A stretch of 64,000 bases of DNA from Eleusine coracana subsp. coracana (taxonomy: Eukaryota; Streptophyta; Magnoliopsida; Poales; Poaceae). Below the pieces are notes generated by a model. That model ran no database searches. It saw nothing but the letters and a program-made list of their open reading frames with translations, and was not told the origin of the DNA. The translations under genes and the position numbers were made by a program. Of this stretch, positions 42,613-55,504 are shown piece by piece; positions within the stretch are counted from its first letter, which is position 1, and the number at the start of each line of letters is the position of its first letter. Where the stretch lies: assembly GCA_032690845.1 (NCBI GenBank), contig CM064434.1, forward strand, positions 36,374,342 through 36,438,341, in the 5' to 3' direction.

Positions 42613-44548
42613 ATGAATCCCCTATCCATCCATGACTTCTCAGCCCCTAGGAGCGAATTCCTAGAACCCGTACCCTCATCACTCTCAATCATAACCAAAG
42701 AGCTATGAGATTCATCCGGATCTCATACTTTTGATTTAGAAGACACCATTTATAGGGGCAGAAAATGAACATCCATATACTCACCTACAACAGTTTGAGC
42801 TTTGTTGCTCCACTCTTGCCATTGAAGGGTTTCCTCAAGAAACCATGAAATGGAAGTTGTTCCCTTTTTCATTAGGCAGGGCAGGAAAAACATGGTATTT
42901 TAACCATGTAGGTGAAGCAAATGGAGCTTGGTCCATCTTGCGAGAGAGTTTTTGTCAAAAATATTTTCCTCTCTATAAGATAGTTGCTCTAAGGAAAAAG
43001 GTTATCAATTTTGAGCAACATGACCATGAATCACTTGGAGCATCATGGGAAAGGTTCCTATCCTACACCAGTAATGGGGTATCTATAGGAATAGAGGAGC
43101 CTATAAGGCTACAGCACTTCTTTTTCGGTTTAAAACCTGAAAGTGCAAATTATTTAGATGTTGTAGCCAGAGGTGCTTTTCTTTGTACAATACCATCAAA
43201 GGGAATAGAAATCATAGGCAAAGTTGTCCAAAACATTGAAGATCAGCTATCTATCTCCCCATGCCATACCAAAGAAAGCACCCAAACTTCTAGCCAACCT
43301 ATAGAAATGGAAACCAAGAGCTTCCCACACAAAATCGATGCCCCTACAACAACCTCCCTCCACCCACCACACCCTGAAGCTGTACAAGAAGACTCACTTC
43401 CTCTCCCACCTCAATCCTTTGATTATGGTGATCAACCTTTTCCGGAATGGGTGAAGAGATGCAGTCAAAAAGGGTCTTGTGGACGAGACTACAGAGAGGT
43501 AAAGAAGCAATATGATCCCTTATTAAATCCTTCTATTATTACCAGGCAAGAAAGGCCCGTGGAAGCTTGCAAATTCGTTAGTGAGGCTGCCAAGACATTT
43601 CCCCATAGCCCCTCTCCTATTTGTGATCCCATTATCCTAGATCTCCCAGACGCACCATGGACTAAAAGTATAAGGGGGTGTCCGCACAATCAAAAAGGTG
43701 GTCGGATTTTAGGTCTATACCCAAAACTCGTTGCTAAGGTTCGAGCATCTCTCCTCAGTGGGAAACATGATGATGATCCCTATACCCATATTCAGAATTT
43801 TGAGGAGATATGTTCCACACACCCCACTAGCAAATTCGCAATGGAAGAGCTAATGTGGAGACTCCTTCTCTATTCTTTAGATGGGTATGCTAAGGGCTGG
43901 TACCTAGAGTTCATTAATAGGAAGGAGTGGTATATCGTCCAGAATCCAACCTTCTTGAAAGCCCTATGGAGTGATCTAAAGTACGAGTTCACAGAGCATC
44001 TGTTTCCTTACGAGAAGTATTTGCATCGACTGAACGAAATCAGAAATATAAAACAAGAGGATCAAGAACACATAGGAGTCTGTTGGAGGCGCTTTTTGAA
44101 CCTTGTCTCTATTGGTCCAAGGATAGACATTCCACAAGAAAGGCTCTTGATCTATTTTGTTGAAGGTCTACAAAAGGAGAGCGCAAAACTATTGAGGGGA
44201 TGTAGTAAAATTCCCTTCAATAAGAAAAACATAGATGATGCATGGGTCACTATTGACCATGTCACCTAAGTCACCCAGTGCCAAGAACTACGTACACTTA
44301 CGAAAGGATTAAATCTGAACCATGTGGCAAAAGTTGAGAGAAAAGATCATGAGTCATCCTTTGCTTCATCGGCCAATACTACCCCAATCCTTGAACCACC
44401 TAGGCCTTGCCATCCTGCACCAATCCTCCCAAATCCCCCAAGGATCCATGTTCTACCTAATGGAGGCACCACAAAGCTATCATCTACCAATGGAAAAGAG
44501 GTATCGAAGCAACCAAAGGACGATCTACAGAAGGAAAACTTTGAATAG
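42613..44548 (+). pseudogene. element D gag with two gag-like domains
   Basis: It starts MNPLSIHDFSAPRSEF, with a stop near 42705 and a frameshift near 42757. It then runs openly (GAENEHPYTHLQQFEL) through the first capsid-type domain: MKWKLFPFSLGRAGKTWYFN, WSILRESFCQKYFPL, FFFGLKPESANYLD. A Pro/Ser/Thr linker and WVKRCSQKGSCG follow. A second such domain then appears: YTHIQNFEEICSTHPTSKFA, MWRLLLYSLDGYAKGWYLEF, SDLKYEFTEHLFPYEKYLHR, YFVEGLQKESAKLLRG. A TAA at 44267 interrupts the frame, which continues to 44548. Athila-type gag normally has one such domain, so a tandem duplication is likely. No pol. Confidence 0.82.
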
Positions 44549-46364
44549 GATCAAACCATGAAGCATGAAGGGCAATACAAAATTTGGTCCATAAAAATTC
44601 GTGAGGCTCCAAATTTGAAGTTAAAAGGGAATCCTCCCAACATGCCAAGGAGTCGTACTTTAGAAAATTCACATACTCCTTACTCACACAAAAGTTTTCC
44701 CAACTCAACAAATATTTATGATGGTGGTACACAAGAGGCCTACAACCGCTCTACCCTTGATGGACATAGTAATTTCAAAGGTGCGGTTGTAGATACATTT
44801 GTCTATCACAAACACTGCAACTTCCATGATCCCTGTCATATCCTTAGTTGTGCAATCATTCACACACGTTTGGTGATGGAGGGAGCCACATTGCCAACGC
44901 AAGCTATAATATGAACTAGTGCTCCCATGGTCAAACTTACGACCTTAAATAAGTACTGACGGGGGGTAACCTGATTTGTTTCCCTTTACTAGGATTTGTT
45001 AGTTTCTCATTTGAAACTTAAAAAAAAATCTTTGTTCCTTCTCAACAATAAAATTTACTCGGAAATAATAGTGGCACAACTTTAGGCTTGTTCCTTTGGG
45101 TATTCTATTAGCTAACCTTTGCAGGTTAAAGATCAAAAGGAACAAGAGGACAAGGTACGAAAGAAATCCAACTATTCCATTATTCCTTTTATCACCTACC
45201 CTTTGCTATTTTCATGTCTTTCTATAAATTGATTTTTTTTTGCAAGCATGAAAAATGGCATCTGAAATAAAACTTCCTTCTCATTCATACTTGATATATA
45301 AAGATTGTTCCTTGCATTCTTTCATCGCCCATGGGAAATACACATTGAATAGGAAAACCTTGTCTAAATTGTTGGTAGATGTGATATGACTATAGAGAGC
45401 ATAACCTTTCCTGGAACCAAGTTAACTTCCTTGATTTTTAATTTTCAAAATCCTACAAATGAGAACTCCAGATTCACAGTCTTCTCAATAATGAGTTTAT
45501 TCCTACCAAAGCTAGATGATTCTCTTAATGAAAACCTATTCAATTTGCTACTTGTATTTCCATTGAACTTTGTCAAACTGTTGTGACCCTTGTGAGATGC
45601 TTGCTATGTGTTGTTGATCAAGTTCATGTGCACACCCCAACCACTCCATATGTTGAGACTTCTACACTGGAAGTTCACATTCATCATCCCCATAACCCAT
45701 CCATTGAATAAAATGCTCCACCAAATATGTCGATCTCTCTCCAAGAATGAAGAAAAAAAAGGAGAAAGAAGAAGAATCATGAATGATAAAGTAGCCTATG
45801 TTCTCAAATATAAATCAAATAGAAGAGAGAGAGAGAGATCACTTCAAAAGGAGCATCCACCATATTTCATCCATCCATACATATCATAATTGTACACATG
45901 GCTTCATCATAATTCATGACTTGTTTTCTCCTGGGATCCGGTTTTTGACTTAGTGATATATGAAATGCAAGTATGCGACCTTAATACTCCCTACCTTGAG
46001 CTCCACATAAGCCTTAGTATATAGGGAAATTTTGGCCACTGGCCTAGGTGAGGAATCAAAATCACATTGAGTGATTTGAGAGCATCAATTGAGAATAACT
46101 TGTGATCTGGAGCTCCATTTTTATTGAAAAGAGCAAACAAAATTGAAGTTCCTTGGGAAAAAGAAAAGTAAGACTTCTCTATGTTGTTCCATCTCTCAAC
46201 TTTTCAAGACAAGGTATTTATCCACCTAAAATCCTATGGGCATGAGGAGTCATGGGCAGTCTTTATATATACAAAGCATAATGAGAATTACCCTAGATCT
46301 TGCTCACTCCTACTCTTCATTTCTTACTTTGCTCAGGACGAGCAAAGTCCTAAGCATGGGAGGG
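44549..46364 (+). other. element D internal non-coding region
   Basis: About 1.8 kb with no recognisable protease, RT or integrase. A 118-codon open frame at 44558-44914 (MKHEGQYKIWSIKIREAPNL) is unassigned and may be remnant coding. The region ends with AAGCATGGGAGGG, a likely polypurine tract, just before the 3' LTR. Confidence 0.6.
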
Positions 46365-48205
46365 TGTTGGTAGTCGTAAATTCCCATTTTTGACTACAAA
46401 TTTCCCATAAAAATGTGGATCTTAAGTAATAATATAATGAAAGTAATCTTTATACTCATGAGTTCCACAAGTTTTGGTGAAATATGTGTTTGCAGGTTCA
46501 AAAGGGCCAAAATAATGTAAAAACATGAAGAAACGCCCTGTCGGCCTATTCTGCCTTAAAACAGCAGGCCGACAGGGTCATATGAGGCTGAAATCAGGGC
46601 CCGGTAGGGTCATGATGGCTGAAATCAGAACCCAGCCGACAGGGTCATATTAGGCTGAAATCAGCCACCCGGCTGGTTAAAACAGAGTCTCACCAGGCTG
46701 AAACATCCGACCCAGCCGACCCTGCAAAACACTCCACCATGAGGCTGTTTTCCATCCCCGCACTAAGGAGGGTAAAAAGTGGAGATGTAAAGAAGGCACC
46801 CACGTGGCACAACTTGGACAAGTGAAGGAATGACCCGGATGGGGACAGCACCAAAAATGGGCCGTCGCCCGGCGAGTTGCGTCGCCCGGCGAACCTTGCC
46901 ACCCGGCGGGGTTGGCACCGAGAGGGGGTAGAAACCTTGCCTAGGCCGCCACCCCACGAGTTGTGCCGCCTGGCGGACCTTGCCACCCGGCGAGTTGTGC
47001 CGCCCGACGAACCTAGCCACCCGGCGGGGTTGCCACCGGGAGGGGGTCGAGACTCGGCCTAGGCCGCTGCCCGGCGAGCCTGGCCGCCCAGCGAGCCATG
47101 CCGCCCAGCGGGCTTGCCACCCGGCCTATGAAAACATTCGGCCCATTAAGCCTACAGCCCGGCCTACCACACCTACCGACATAAAACCAAAGGAAAAAAG
47201 GCCAACCGACCCAACAACCGTCTTCGGGATGCAATCCTAGCCATCGGGAGAAGGTCGGTCGGGAAATCGACATGATCCAAGGGCCGCTCGGCCTTGCCCG
47301 CCGCCCGGTGGTGCATGCCGCCCGGCATGCCCGGCCACCCGGCAGGGGAACTTTTGCCCACCGACTCTCCTCCACCTTGAAGTACCTGCCAAGTCTTCGC
47401 CACCTATAAATAGAGAGGGAATTCGGCAGAAAAGATCAACAATTGAAGAGGAGAACAACAAGCACCACGTTGCAGAAATGTATTAGAATAGGGAGTGAGA
47501 GTGAGAGGTAGAACTTCGGGAGGGAGCCAGAGATGTCAGTTCCTTCTCCACCTTGTGCCTCGGGGATGATTCTCCACCAAGACTAGAGTCCCCGTCCTTC
47601 AGCCCGGTAACATGTAGACATTCTTTTGTTCACTTAAGCATTAAAGCTTTCTTTATTTATATATTGTTTATGGGTTCTTAGTCCATGTTAGATAAAGTTA
47701 TTTACATTATTTGACTATGGTTACTCTGCCTTTAGTTAACAAGGTTAGAGTAGTAATTGTAAGTGTATACGTGGTGTATATACTTTGAACTATCTAAGTT
47801 TGCTCCCAACCCCACGGGCTGTGTGGTAGGTAGTTAGGTGGTGACAGCACTGAGCTATCGTCTGTATTCCACCACGTTCGGGTTGGGCTCATAGGCGTTG
47901 ATGGTAGTTTTACCCGAGGTCCCTTCTCATCCCTTTTCGTACCTCGATGAACTATGCCCCGATGTTAACAAGAGTAAATATTGGAGTCTAATGATTATTT
48001 GGATATAAGTTGTCACATGAAGCCAAGGCTGGAGAATTCTCTCAACCCATTGTTATCCTTCTCTTTTGTTCACTAGAATTGGATTAGGATAGAATTTCAC
48101 TTCTCATTCCCTGTGGATTCGATACCTTGGAATACTCTCGGGTGAAGGCTACATCGGCATCCGTACGCTTGCGGATTTCTCTGTTAGGCATAAGGATCGC
48201 CAACA
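46365..48205 (+). repeat. element D 3' LTR (uninterrupted)
   Basis: 1841 bp, TGTTGGTAGTCG...GATCGCCAACA, with TATAAATA at 47405-47412. It retains the empty site of element C (GTGAAGGAATGACC at 46823). The other LTR, with its parts joined, is about 1871 bp. Confidence 0.94.
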
Positions 48206-48210
48206 CTCTT

Positions 48211-48603
48211 GATCTTAATAACCAAAAAATATCTCTTGCAGCTCTGTCATACAACGCTCAGAAGGCATTGAATTATATTCGTGCTAACCAAGTGGAGTTG
48301 ACTGGCCACTCCTTGGAGTGTTTGCTGGAACACTCGTCGGAAGCCATTGTAGACAACACTCGGAGAGTGGCGATCGAGGCCGAGAGTTAGGTTCTGGCTA
48401 TTTGCCAATCTTGGTCTCCTGCACTGCCATTGGACAACCCAGACTTGGCCGAAGACCAATGCCAGCTGCTTTTGGATTGCATGCTAGAGACCTCCCGAGC
48501 CTTGGTCGACAATGTAGAAGTGGATCCGACTGCCCCTACTCCTCCAACAGCTCTAGAAGCTGAACTGCAAGACAATGCCTCTTCTCCTTCTAAGGAGCTG
48601 TAA
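48211..48603 (+). pseudogene. element A antisense gene, 3' part
   Basis: Resumes immediately after element D. It reads LDLNNQKISLAALSYNAQKA, ...VAIEAES, TAG (48388-48390), VLAICQSWSPALPLD, and ends ASSPSKEL with TAA at 48601. Alignment with element B (AGAQVLAIAKS) puts the TAG exactly at a conserved Gln. The 48604-49133 stretch beyond is non-coding. It includes a 70-bp block (48787-48860) also found reversed in element E at about 61345-61420. Confidence 0.75.
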
Positions 48604-49133
48604 AATCTACAGTATTGAAAAATATTAGGAGTATCTATGTAATAAAACATTAATACCTTTATGTAAATTAATCTTATGCTCTGTATCTTAGAAAATTGAT
48701 AAATAGATCATAAGTATGTTTCTGTCATTTAGAAACAGAAATTGCATCGGTCTACCTTAACATATTAGGTTGTAACTCGTAACTGTGTAGCAAGCAGAAT
48801 CGACCAGTCGACACATGACCTCTCGCACTTTGGCTCTGGGTTTAGTGTAGTGGCAGTCTGATGTGCAGTATGAAGCATATAACCATGATGTTTAGATGTT
48901 AGACCAAAAAATTTGAGGACCATGTCAAAAGATGAGAAATCGGTCAGAAAATATCCAAAACCGTATTTATCAAGGTTAAGGAGTAGTGATACATTATTAC
49001 TAGCCCCTGGTTTGATTGTTTAATAAGATAAATTAAGGAATCGAGCCAAATTAGAATGAAAATCATCAAAGAATCTTCCATAAAAAAACTAAAGTTTCAT
49101 TCATTAATAATATATAAAAATACAAAGTATAAA

Positions 49134-52100
49134 CTAAGTATAAAAATACCATAGCTGATTTATATTCTAGGAGTTTGATATATCATTGCCGTCTTCATAC
49201 ATCCGCCGATAAGCCCCCGGCCGAGTGACTTCTTTCACAACATAAGGTCCCTCCCACTTTGGAGAAAGCTTATGTTTATTCACTATTGACTACACTCGGC
49301 GCAACACCAAATCTCCAACTTGAAACTGGCGACTGTGTACGTTCTTATCATAATAACACCGCAGGCCTTGTTGGTATAGTGCCGACCGAAACAGAGCATG
49401 ATCACGCAACTCCTCCGCCGCAATCAAATCAATCTCTCGGTTTTCCTCGGAAAGGTTCTCATCATATCCTTGGACTCATGATGAAACGAGGCTAACCTTG
49501 GTCGGCAGCATAGCTTCGGAGCCGTAGACCAACGAGAAAGGCGACTGACCGGTAGCCCGACTAGTATTAGTACGCAGCCCCCTGAGAACTGAAGGCAATT
49601 CTTTGACCCACCGACCAGCATAAGGCTTAAGCATGTCAAATATCCGGGGCTTCAATCCTTGAAGAATCACACCATTGGCCCGTTTGACCTGCCCATTACT
49701 TTGAGGATGAGCCACTGATGTAAAGTGGCTTTTTATTCCCATCTCATCGGCAAAGTCATGGAAGTCCCTAGATGTGAACTGAGTAGCATTATTGGTAATG
49801 ATGTCATGAGGAACCCAAAATCGAGTGAAGATGTCTTTGACAAACTCGATCGCCTTCTTTGATGTTATCTTGCCAACCGGCTTTGCTTCAATCCACTTGG
49901 TGAAGAATTTATTGATGGCAACAATAAATGAGTAAACCCTCCTGGCGCTTTCTTGAAGGGACCGATAATATCAAGCCTCCAAATGGCGAAAGGCCAAGTC
50001 AAAGGTATCATTTGAAGTTGTTGCGAAGGAACATGTGATTGTTGAGCAACAACCTTCACACTTCCGAACGACCTGGTGTGCACCTTCGACCGCCGTAGGC
50101 CAACAAAACCCTTACTGGAAAGCCTTGCCGACCAAAGTCTTAGAAGCTGCATGATTGCCACATATACCTGAATGGATTTCTTCCATCAACATTTTGCCTT
50201 ATGGAATCGAAATACATCACATCAAGATGTTCAATCCTCCTCTCCTATAAAGCAAATCATCCTGCATCAAATATCCTCGGCATCTAGCTTTCAACCGTTG
50301 TTGCTCACTGGGATCCGTAGGCAGCGTGCCCTTGTCAAAAAATTGATTAATTGGGTCACGCCAGTCGGTCTCCATATTGTCATTATCAATAGGATTGGCA
50401 ACATCAGTTATCAAAATGTCCGACCGAGGAGAGACTGTGGCGGAATCCATGGTGTGCAAGAAAACACAGGGCGGGACTTGAGACCGAGATGATCCCATGT
50501 TGGCCAACTCATCAGTCACCTGATTGTTATCTCGAAGAACATGCATGAACTTCAATCCATCAAACTTTTCTTCGAGCTTCCTTACTTCTTGGCAATAAGC
50601 ACTCATATTGTCATCTACACAGTTCCAATCCTTAGTGACCTGATTAATGACCAAGGCCGAGTCACCAAAGATGTTGAGATGCTTAATGTCGAGTGAAACA
50701 GCAATGCGTAGACCGTGTAGGAGGGCTTCATATTCCGCAGCGTTATTAGATGCGCGAAACATAACCTGAAGGACGTATCGTAGCTTTTCTCCTGTGGGTG
50801 AGATGAACACGACTCCCGCTCCGGCTCTAGGTAATTGGAGGGATCCATCGAAATACATTTTCTAGTACTCAACATCTTGCGATGCGAGAGGCATTTCAAT
50901 CTCTATCCACTCGGAAACAAAGTTGGCAAACGCCTGTCCTTTAATTGCCGACCAAGTAGCGAACGTAATGGTGTATTGACCGAGTTCAACCGCCCACTTA
51001 GCAATCTTTCCTTCAGTCTCTTGGTTGTGTAGCACCGTGCTGAGTGCAAATGATGTTTGGACTTTGATAGGATGAGCTTAAAAATAATGCTTCAACTTCC
51101 TTGAGGTGATCAGAAGCGTATATAGCAACTTCAAGATCTGATGATATCTTGTTTTTGAGGCACTAAGAACCTCACTAACAAAATAGACCAGGTGTTGTAC
51201 TTTTTGTATATGACCCTCTTCCTCTCGGTCAACCGTTCGAACGGTACTCACAACTTGAGTCGTGACCGATATGTAAAGTTGAAGCTTCTCTCCTGGCTCT
51301 GGAGGCACCAATACTGGAATGCTACTAAGGTGGACCTTCAGCTCGTCCAACATCGACTGCGCCTCTTCTGCCCATATGAAGTCTTCCTGCTTTTTAAGTA
51401 GTCTGAAAAGCGGTAACCCTCTAACCCCCAATCGGGAGATAAAGCAACTCAAGGATGCCATACATCTGTTCAGCTTCTGAATGTCCCTCCAAGAATTAGG
51501 TGGCCTCATATAAAGGATCGCCTTGATCTTATCTGGGTTAGCCTCAATACCTCGTTTCGAAATGATGTAACCAAGTAGCTTTCCCGAAGAAACCCCAAAA
51601 ACATATTTTTCAGGATTCAGCTTCATCGAGTAATGTCTCAGATTGTCAAAAGTTTCTGCCAAGTAAGAAAGAAGTTCTTTGATATTCCGAGTTTTTACAA
51701 CGATGTCATCAACATAAGCTTCTACATTCCGACCGATCTGAGTAGCAAGGCAGCGTTGAATACCTCGTTGGTAAGTCGCGCCAGCATTTTTCAGACCGAA
51801 GGGCATAGTGATGTAGCAATAGGTGTCGAAGGGTGTTATAAAGGAAGTTTTGATCTGATCTTCGACTTTCAGTGGAATCTGGTGATAGCCTGAATAGGCA
51901 TCCAGAAAGCTTAGGAGCTCACACCCAGCTATTGAGTCTACAATCTAGTCAATGCGAGGCAGAGCAAAAGGGTCTTTAGGACAGACCGTGTTGAGATCGG
52001 TATAATCCACACATATCATCCACTCTTTATTCTTCTTAGGTAAAAGGACTGGATTTGCTAACCAGTCAGGATGATACACTTCCTTTACAAATTTAGCATC

Positions 52101-52381
52101 TAATAACCTAACTATCTCCTTCTTCATGGTGTCCTTGCGATCTTGCGCAAATCTTCTAAGCCTTTGTCGAACAGGGGTGGCCCCAGGAGGCACCCTTAGC
52201 TCATGCTCAATCTTTTCCCTAGGAACTCGTGGCATGTCAGATGGCTTCCATGCAAAGATGTCCCTACTGTCCTAGAGGAAAAGAGTGAGCGCGAGTTCTT
52301 ATTTTTCATCGAGGTTAGCCCCTGCATAAGTGACCTTATCAGGGTCTTTTGGGTCAAGCACGATCTCCTTGGTCTGGACAT
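49134..52381 (-). pseudogene. element A pol: RT, RNase H, second RNase H, integrase
   Basis: RT starts in the 52381-51945 region (VPREKIEHELRVPPGATPVR, KEWMICVDYTDLN). It continues at 51806 with MPFGLKNAGATYQR and YVDDIVVKT. The first RNase H runs to about 50890. The second, archaeal-type RNase H (50858-50217) has GAGAGVVFISP, NNAAEYEALLHGL and FGDSALVINQV. Integrase pieces (50161-49134) read LDIIGPFKKAPGGF and HPQSNGQVKR, ending near GAYRRMYEDGNDISNS, TAG, NINQLWYFYT. The TAG at 49167-49169 replaces the Trp seen in element B. Many other stops and shifts. Non-functional. Confidence 0.87.
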
Positions 52382-52469
52382 TATTAGTCTCGATCTTGTC
52401 CTTGGTGGGCTTCTTCACAGGGACCACCGCATCGGTCTGCTCCTCTTTGCTGACTACCTTCTGGATCTC

Positions 52470-53075
52470 CTACCGGTCTGACAGCATCAAGTGCTTATTG
52501 GCCATCTCACAGCTCTGCACATCGCAATCAAAGGAATTCCAAAGATCAGAGTAGAGGGAGATTATTCCATTGAGGCCTGGCATCTTGAGGGTGAGATATG
52601 GATAATGCGGAACAGCCATGAATTTAGCCATCGCTGGTCGATCAATGATAACATGATATGTTGAATCAAAATTGACCACCTAGAAGAGAATGTGCTCGAT
52701 CCTGAAATTTTCATGGGACCTAAAAGTAACAGGCAGACTGATCTGCCCAATGGGAATGGACGTCTTGCCAGGCACGATCCCATGAAAGGGTGAGGAACTC
52801 GACTGAAGGTTATTGACTGACAGACCAAGCTCCAAAAGAGTCTTGGTGAAGATTAAGTCCAGGCTACTTCCTCCATCGATGAGTACTTTGTTGAATTTGA
52901 CTTCCTTCACCGTTGTAGAAAGCACTAGCAGGTATCGACCTGGCTTTCGTAAATGCTTGGGGTGATCTGACCGATCAAAAGTAATCGGTATTTCAGACCA
53001 CCTCATAAATTGAGGCGCAGCCGGTTCTATGGAATTGATCTCTCGTAATTCCAGCTTTTGCTTGCGCTTGGACAC
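52470..53075 (-). pseudogene. element A aspartic protease region
   Basis: Reads FMRWSEIPITFDRSDHPKHL, VLIDGGSSLDLIFTKTL (D-G-G-S site) and HVIIDRPAMAKFMAVPHYPY. The central block is split by a stop at 52680. It is the same layout as element B's protease. Confidence 0.83.
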
Positions 53076-53123
53076 ATAGGCATCTGGGACTTCAAAGATG
53101 AAGTTGACTTCCTTGCGGGGCTC

Positions 53124-55079
53124 CTAGAACTCTCCTGTGTCATCCTTGTCTCCACCGTCCTTAGCTTTGTCCTTGAAATTGCGCCTCGATGGATCCTTGG
53201 CCACCTTGAGCACAGCGGTCGTGAAGCCCTTCAGTCGGTAGCAATCTTTGGCCTTGTGGTTCCCCTTAGAATGCCAGAGGCATGGGCCACTCAGCCAGTC
53301 ATCCATGGTTGGTTGGTACGTCCGAGGATTCTTCCGAAATCGGTCTACCACCGCAACCATGTTGTCAGACTTCCTCTTTTTATCCTTCTTGGAGGACTCT
53401 GGCTTGTCTGACCGCTTCTCCTTACCTTCTCCTCGAATGTCATCTAACGCTGACTCGTCGGATGCAAACTTGTCAGCGATCTCGAAGCACTCCCGAGCGG
53501 TCAACTTGAGGTCATGATTCCTCCGACTGATTTCCCGAACCAAATCATCGCTGCGGATGCCTCCTTGAAAGGCAGCAATGATCTACTGGTCTGGGATGTT
53601 GGGGATCTTGGTTTTCTTGGGGCAGAATAACTTGATGTAGTCACGGAGAGGCTCGTCAGACTTCTGCTTGATCCGCGTAAGGTCGAAGTGATTTTCCGGT
53701 CGGTTGCAGGTAGCTTGGAAACTTTCAATAAGCTTTTCGTTAAGATCTCCCCAAGAGGTGATTGACTCCTCCGAAAGAGATGTAAGCAATATCCAAATGG
53801 CTGGGTCTAGACAGACTAGCAAGTAATTTGCCATTACATTGGTATCACCTCCAGCCGAATGAATCGCCGTGCTATAGAGTTGAAGCTACTATCGTGGATT
53901 GGTCTGACCATCATACTTTTCGATGGGGACAGGCTTAAACCCTATCGGCTATCGAGCTATGTGAAGCCTTGGAACATAAGCCTTGATGCCATCAATTTCT
54001 TCATCCTTAGGAGTCGCTGACCGCCTATGCCAGTCTAGAGATGGATTTGAGCGACGACGATGTCGTGGATCAACATCATCATCATGGTAATGACGATGAT
54101 TGTCATCATTATTATTATCGCACCGATCCCGATCGTCTTGTCGATGTCGGTCATCACGGTTGTTTCTTGGAGGGGGATCTCATTGGTCTTCTTGTCGGTC
54201 GTCCCATCGGTCATCCCGTCGATCATCCCACCGGTCATCAGTCCTCCGATCACGATATTCCTCCTCATAACGTCGGTTGTCCCAAGCGTGTTCCTCATAG
54301 TGAGCGTTTATGGTATCTCGTCCATCGCGGATGCTGAGAGAGTTTCTCAGATATTCACGTCTATGCCAACCACATGAAGTCGCATGGCTAGAACTTGTTG
54401 CTGACTGTGATCTATCCTTGGCAGCATCTTGAGCTGCTGCGGCTTTGAGCATAGCCACCACCTTCTGCGTTGTGGAGGCCTAATAGGTTGCATCGACCAT
54501 TAAGGTGTCAAGCAGTGTTTTAGCATCGATGATATTGTTCTGAGGGGTTTCATAGACCTTGACGCCATCCACTTCAATGTCTGGCCCAAGATCCAGTCGG
54601 CGCGCGTGGTGTGATCCGTGCGACCCTCTTGGTCGACGGCGGTGTTCGGCCAATAAGTCAATATCTGGAGGGTTATCCCCTAGTTGACCTTCTTTGGTTG
54701 GTTCTTCTGTGTGGCCATCATTTTCATGGCCGTCTTACGGGTCATCCTCCTTGTCATCGTCCCCCGAAGAATTTTCTTCTAAGTCAACCATATTGACAGT
54801 CAGGGGATATGAGTAAGCTGATTCAACCGAGCCCTCATCAAAGGACTGGTCCGACTTTGAGTTGTTCCCTGAGGATGGATCTGCTTCATTGAATCCGAGT
54901 GGGACCAACGCAGGGATCCGATCTGACAAACTCGGTGATTGTGCCAAAGAGACGGTTGCGGCTGAGTCGGATCGATGGTTTTCTAGACTTAAGGCTCCAT
55001 TGTCACCGACCGCGAAGTCTAGCAATCCGAAGGAGATCTTGAAGTCCAGTGAGCACTGGATGATGGGAGTTTCGGCCAT
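53124..55079 (-). pseudogene. element A gag
   Basis: ATG at 55079 (MAETPIIQCSLDFKIS) is preferred over the upstream in-frame ATG because the primer-site leader ends just before it. An acidic N-terminal region is followed by a DR/WDDR-rich basic linker (54180-54300). The gag core comes next (ESITSWGDLNEKLIESFQAT, PENHFDLTRIKQKSDEPLRD) and then a CLWHSKGNHKAKDC knuckle at about 53275. It is broken by stops at 54735, 53583 and others. Confidence 0.83.
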
Positions 55080-55111
55080 AGCAGTCGACGGAGAATCCCG
55101 GCGAGCCTTGT

Positions 55112-55129
55112 CCCCTTCCTGGTGCGCCA
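55112..55129 (-). other. element A primer-binding site
   Basis: Minus strand TGGCGCACCAGGAAGGGG, two bases inside the LTR. Confidence 0.8.
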
Positions 55130-55131
55130 AC

Positions 55132-55504
55132 TGTCGTGGTTTGATCTCGGCAGTAAATATATAGGGCTACATCGAGACTAAGGCTACAATGATTAACACA
55201 AGATGCTGAGTTATACAGGTTTGGGCCCCCTCGATGAGAGTAAAAACCCTACGTCCTATGTTCTGTGGATTGTATTCCTTGTAATGTTGTGTCCTTGATG
55301 AGGGGGTCCCTGCCGCCTTATATATCTGGTTGGTAGGAGGTACATGAGGAGTCCTACTTGTACTCTATATGAATTTACATAGAAAACCTATCTCTAATTG
55401 CCTTGCGCTCCAAACCAACTCAGTCGGTTTCCTTGTTAATGAAGTACCCGGTCAGCTACCAACTTAGGCATGTCTCCGGATACCCGTAAGGCAAGTATCG
55501 CACA
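55132..55504 (-). repeat. element A 5' LTR
   Basis: 373 bp, matching 18937-19307. Its outer end ATCGCACA is followed by the CTTTT duplication at 55505-55509. Confidence 0.94.

Larger units (their letters stand above)
22795..48205 (+). mobile_element. element D: Athila-like, probably non-autonomous LTR retrotransposon
   Basis: It starts TGTTGGTAGTC and ends GATCGCCAACA. It is flanked by CTCTT at 22790-22794 and 48206-48210, within element A's antisense gene. The 5' LTR (22795-42510, itself split by element C) and 3' LTR (46365-48205) match. The internal region (42511-46364) has a tRNA-Asp-type primer site and a gag but no protease, RT or integrase. With C removed the element is about 7.6 kb. 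Gag sequence and primer site place it near the Athila group. Confidence 0.93.
18937..55504 (-). mobile_element. element A: Tat-lineage Ty3/gypsy retrotransposon, split by nested insertions
   Basis: LTRs at 18937-19307 and 55132-55504 are close copies. CTTTT flanks both outer ends (18932-18936 and 55505-55509). Reading on the minus strand the order is LTR, primer site, gag, protease, RT, RNase H, second RNase H, integrase, then an antisense gene, then the 3' LTR. That gene order, with two RNase H domains and an antisense gene, is known for the Tat group. Element D is inserted in the antisense gene. Removing it leaves about 11.2 kb. All ORFs are broken. Confidence 0.95.

Noticed and set aside
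54041..54377. Ile/Asp-rich plus-strand ORFs
   Set aside because: They are the antisense of the repetitive DR/WDD-rich gag linker of element A.
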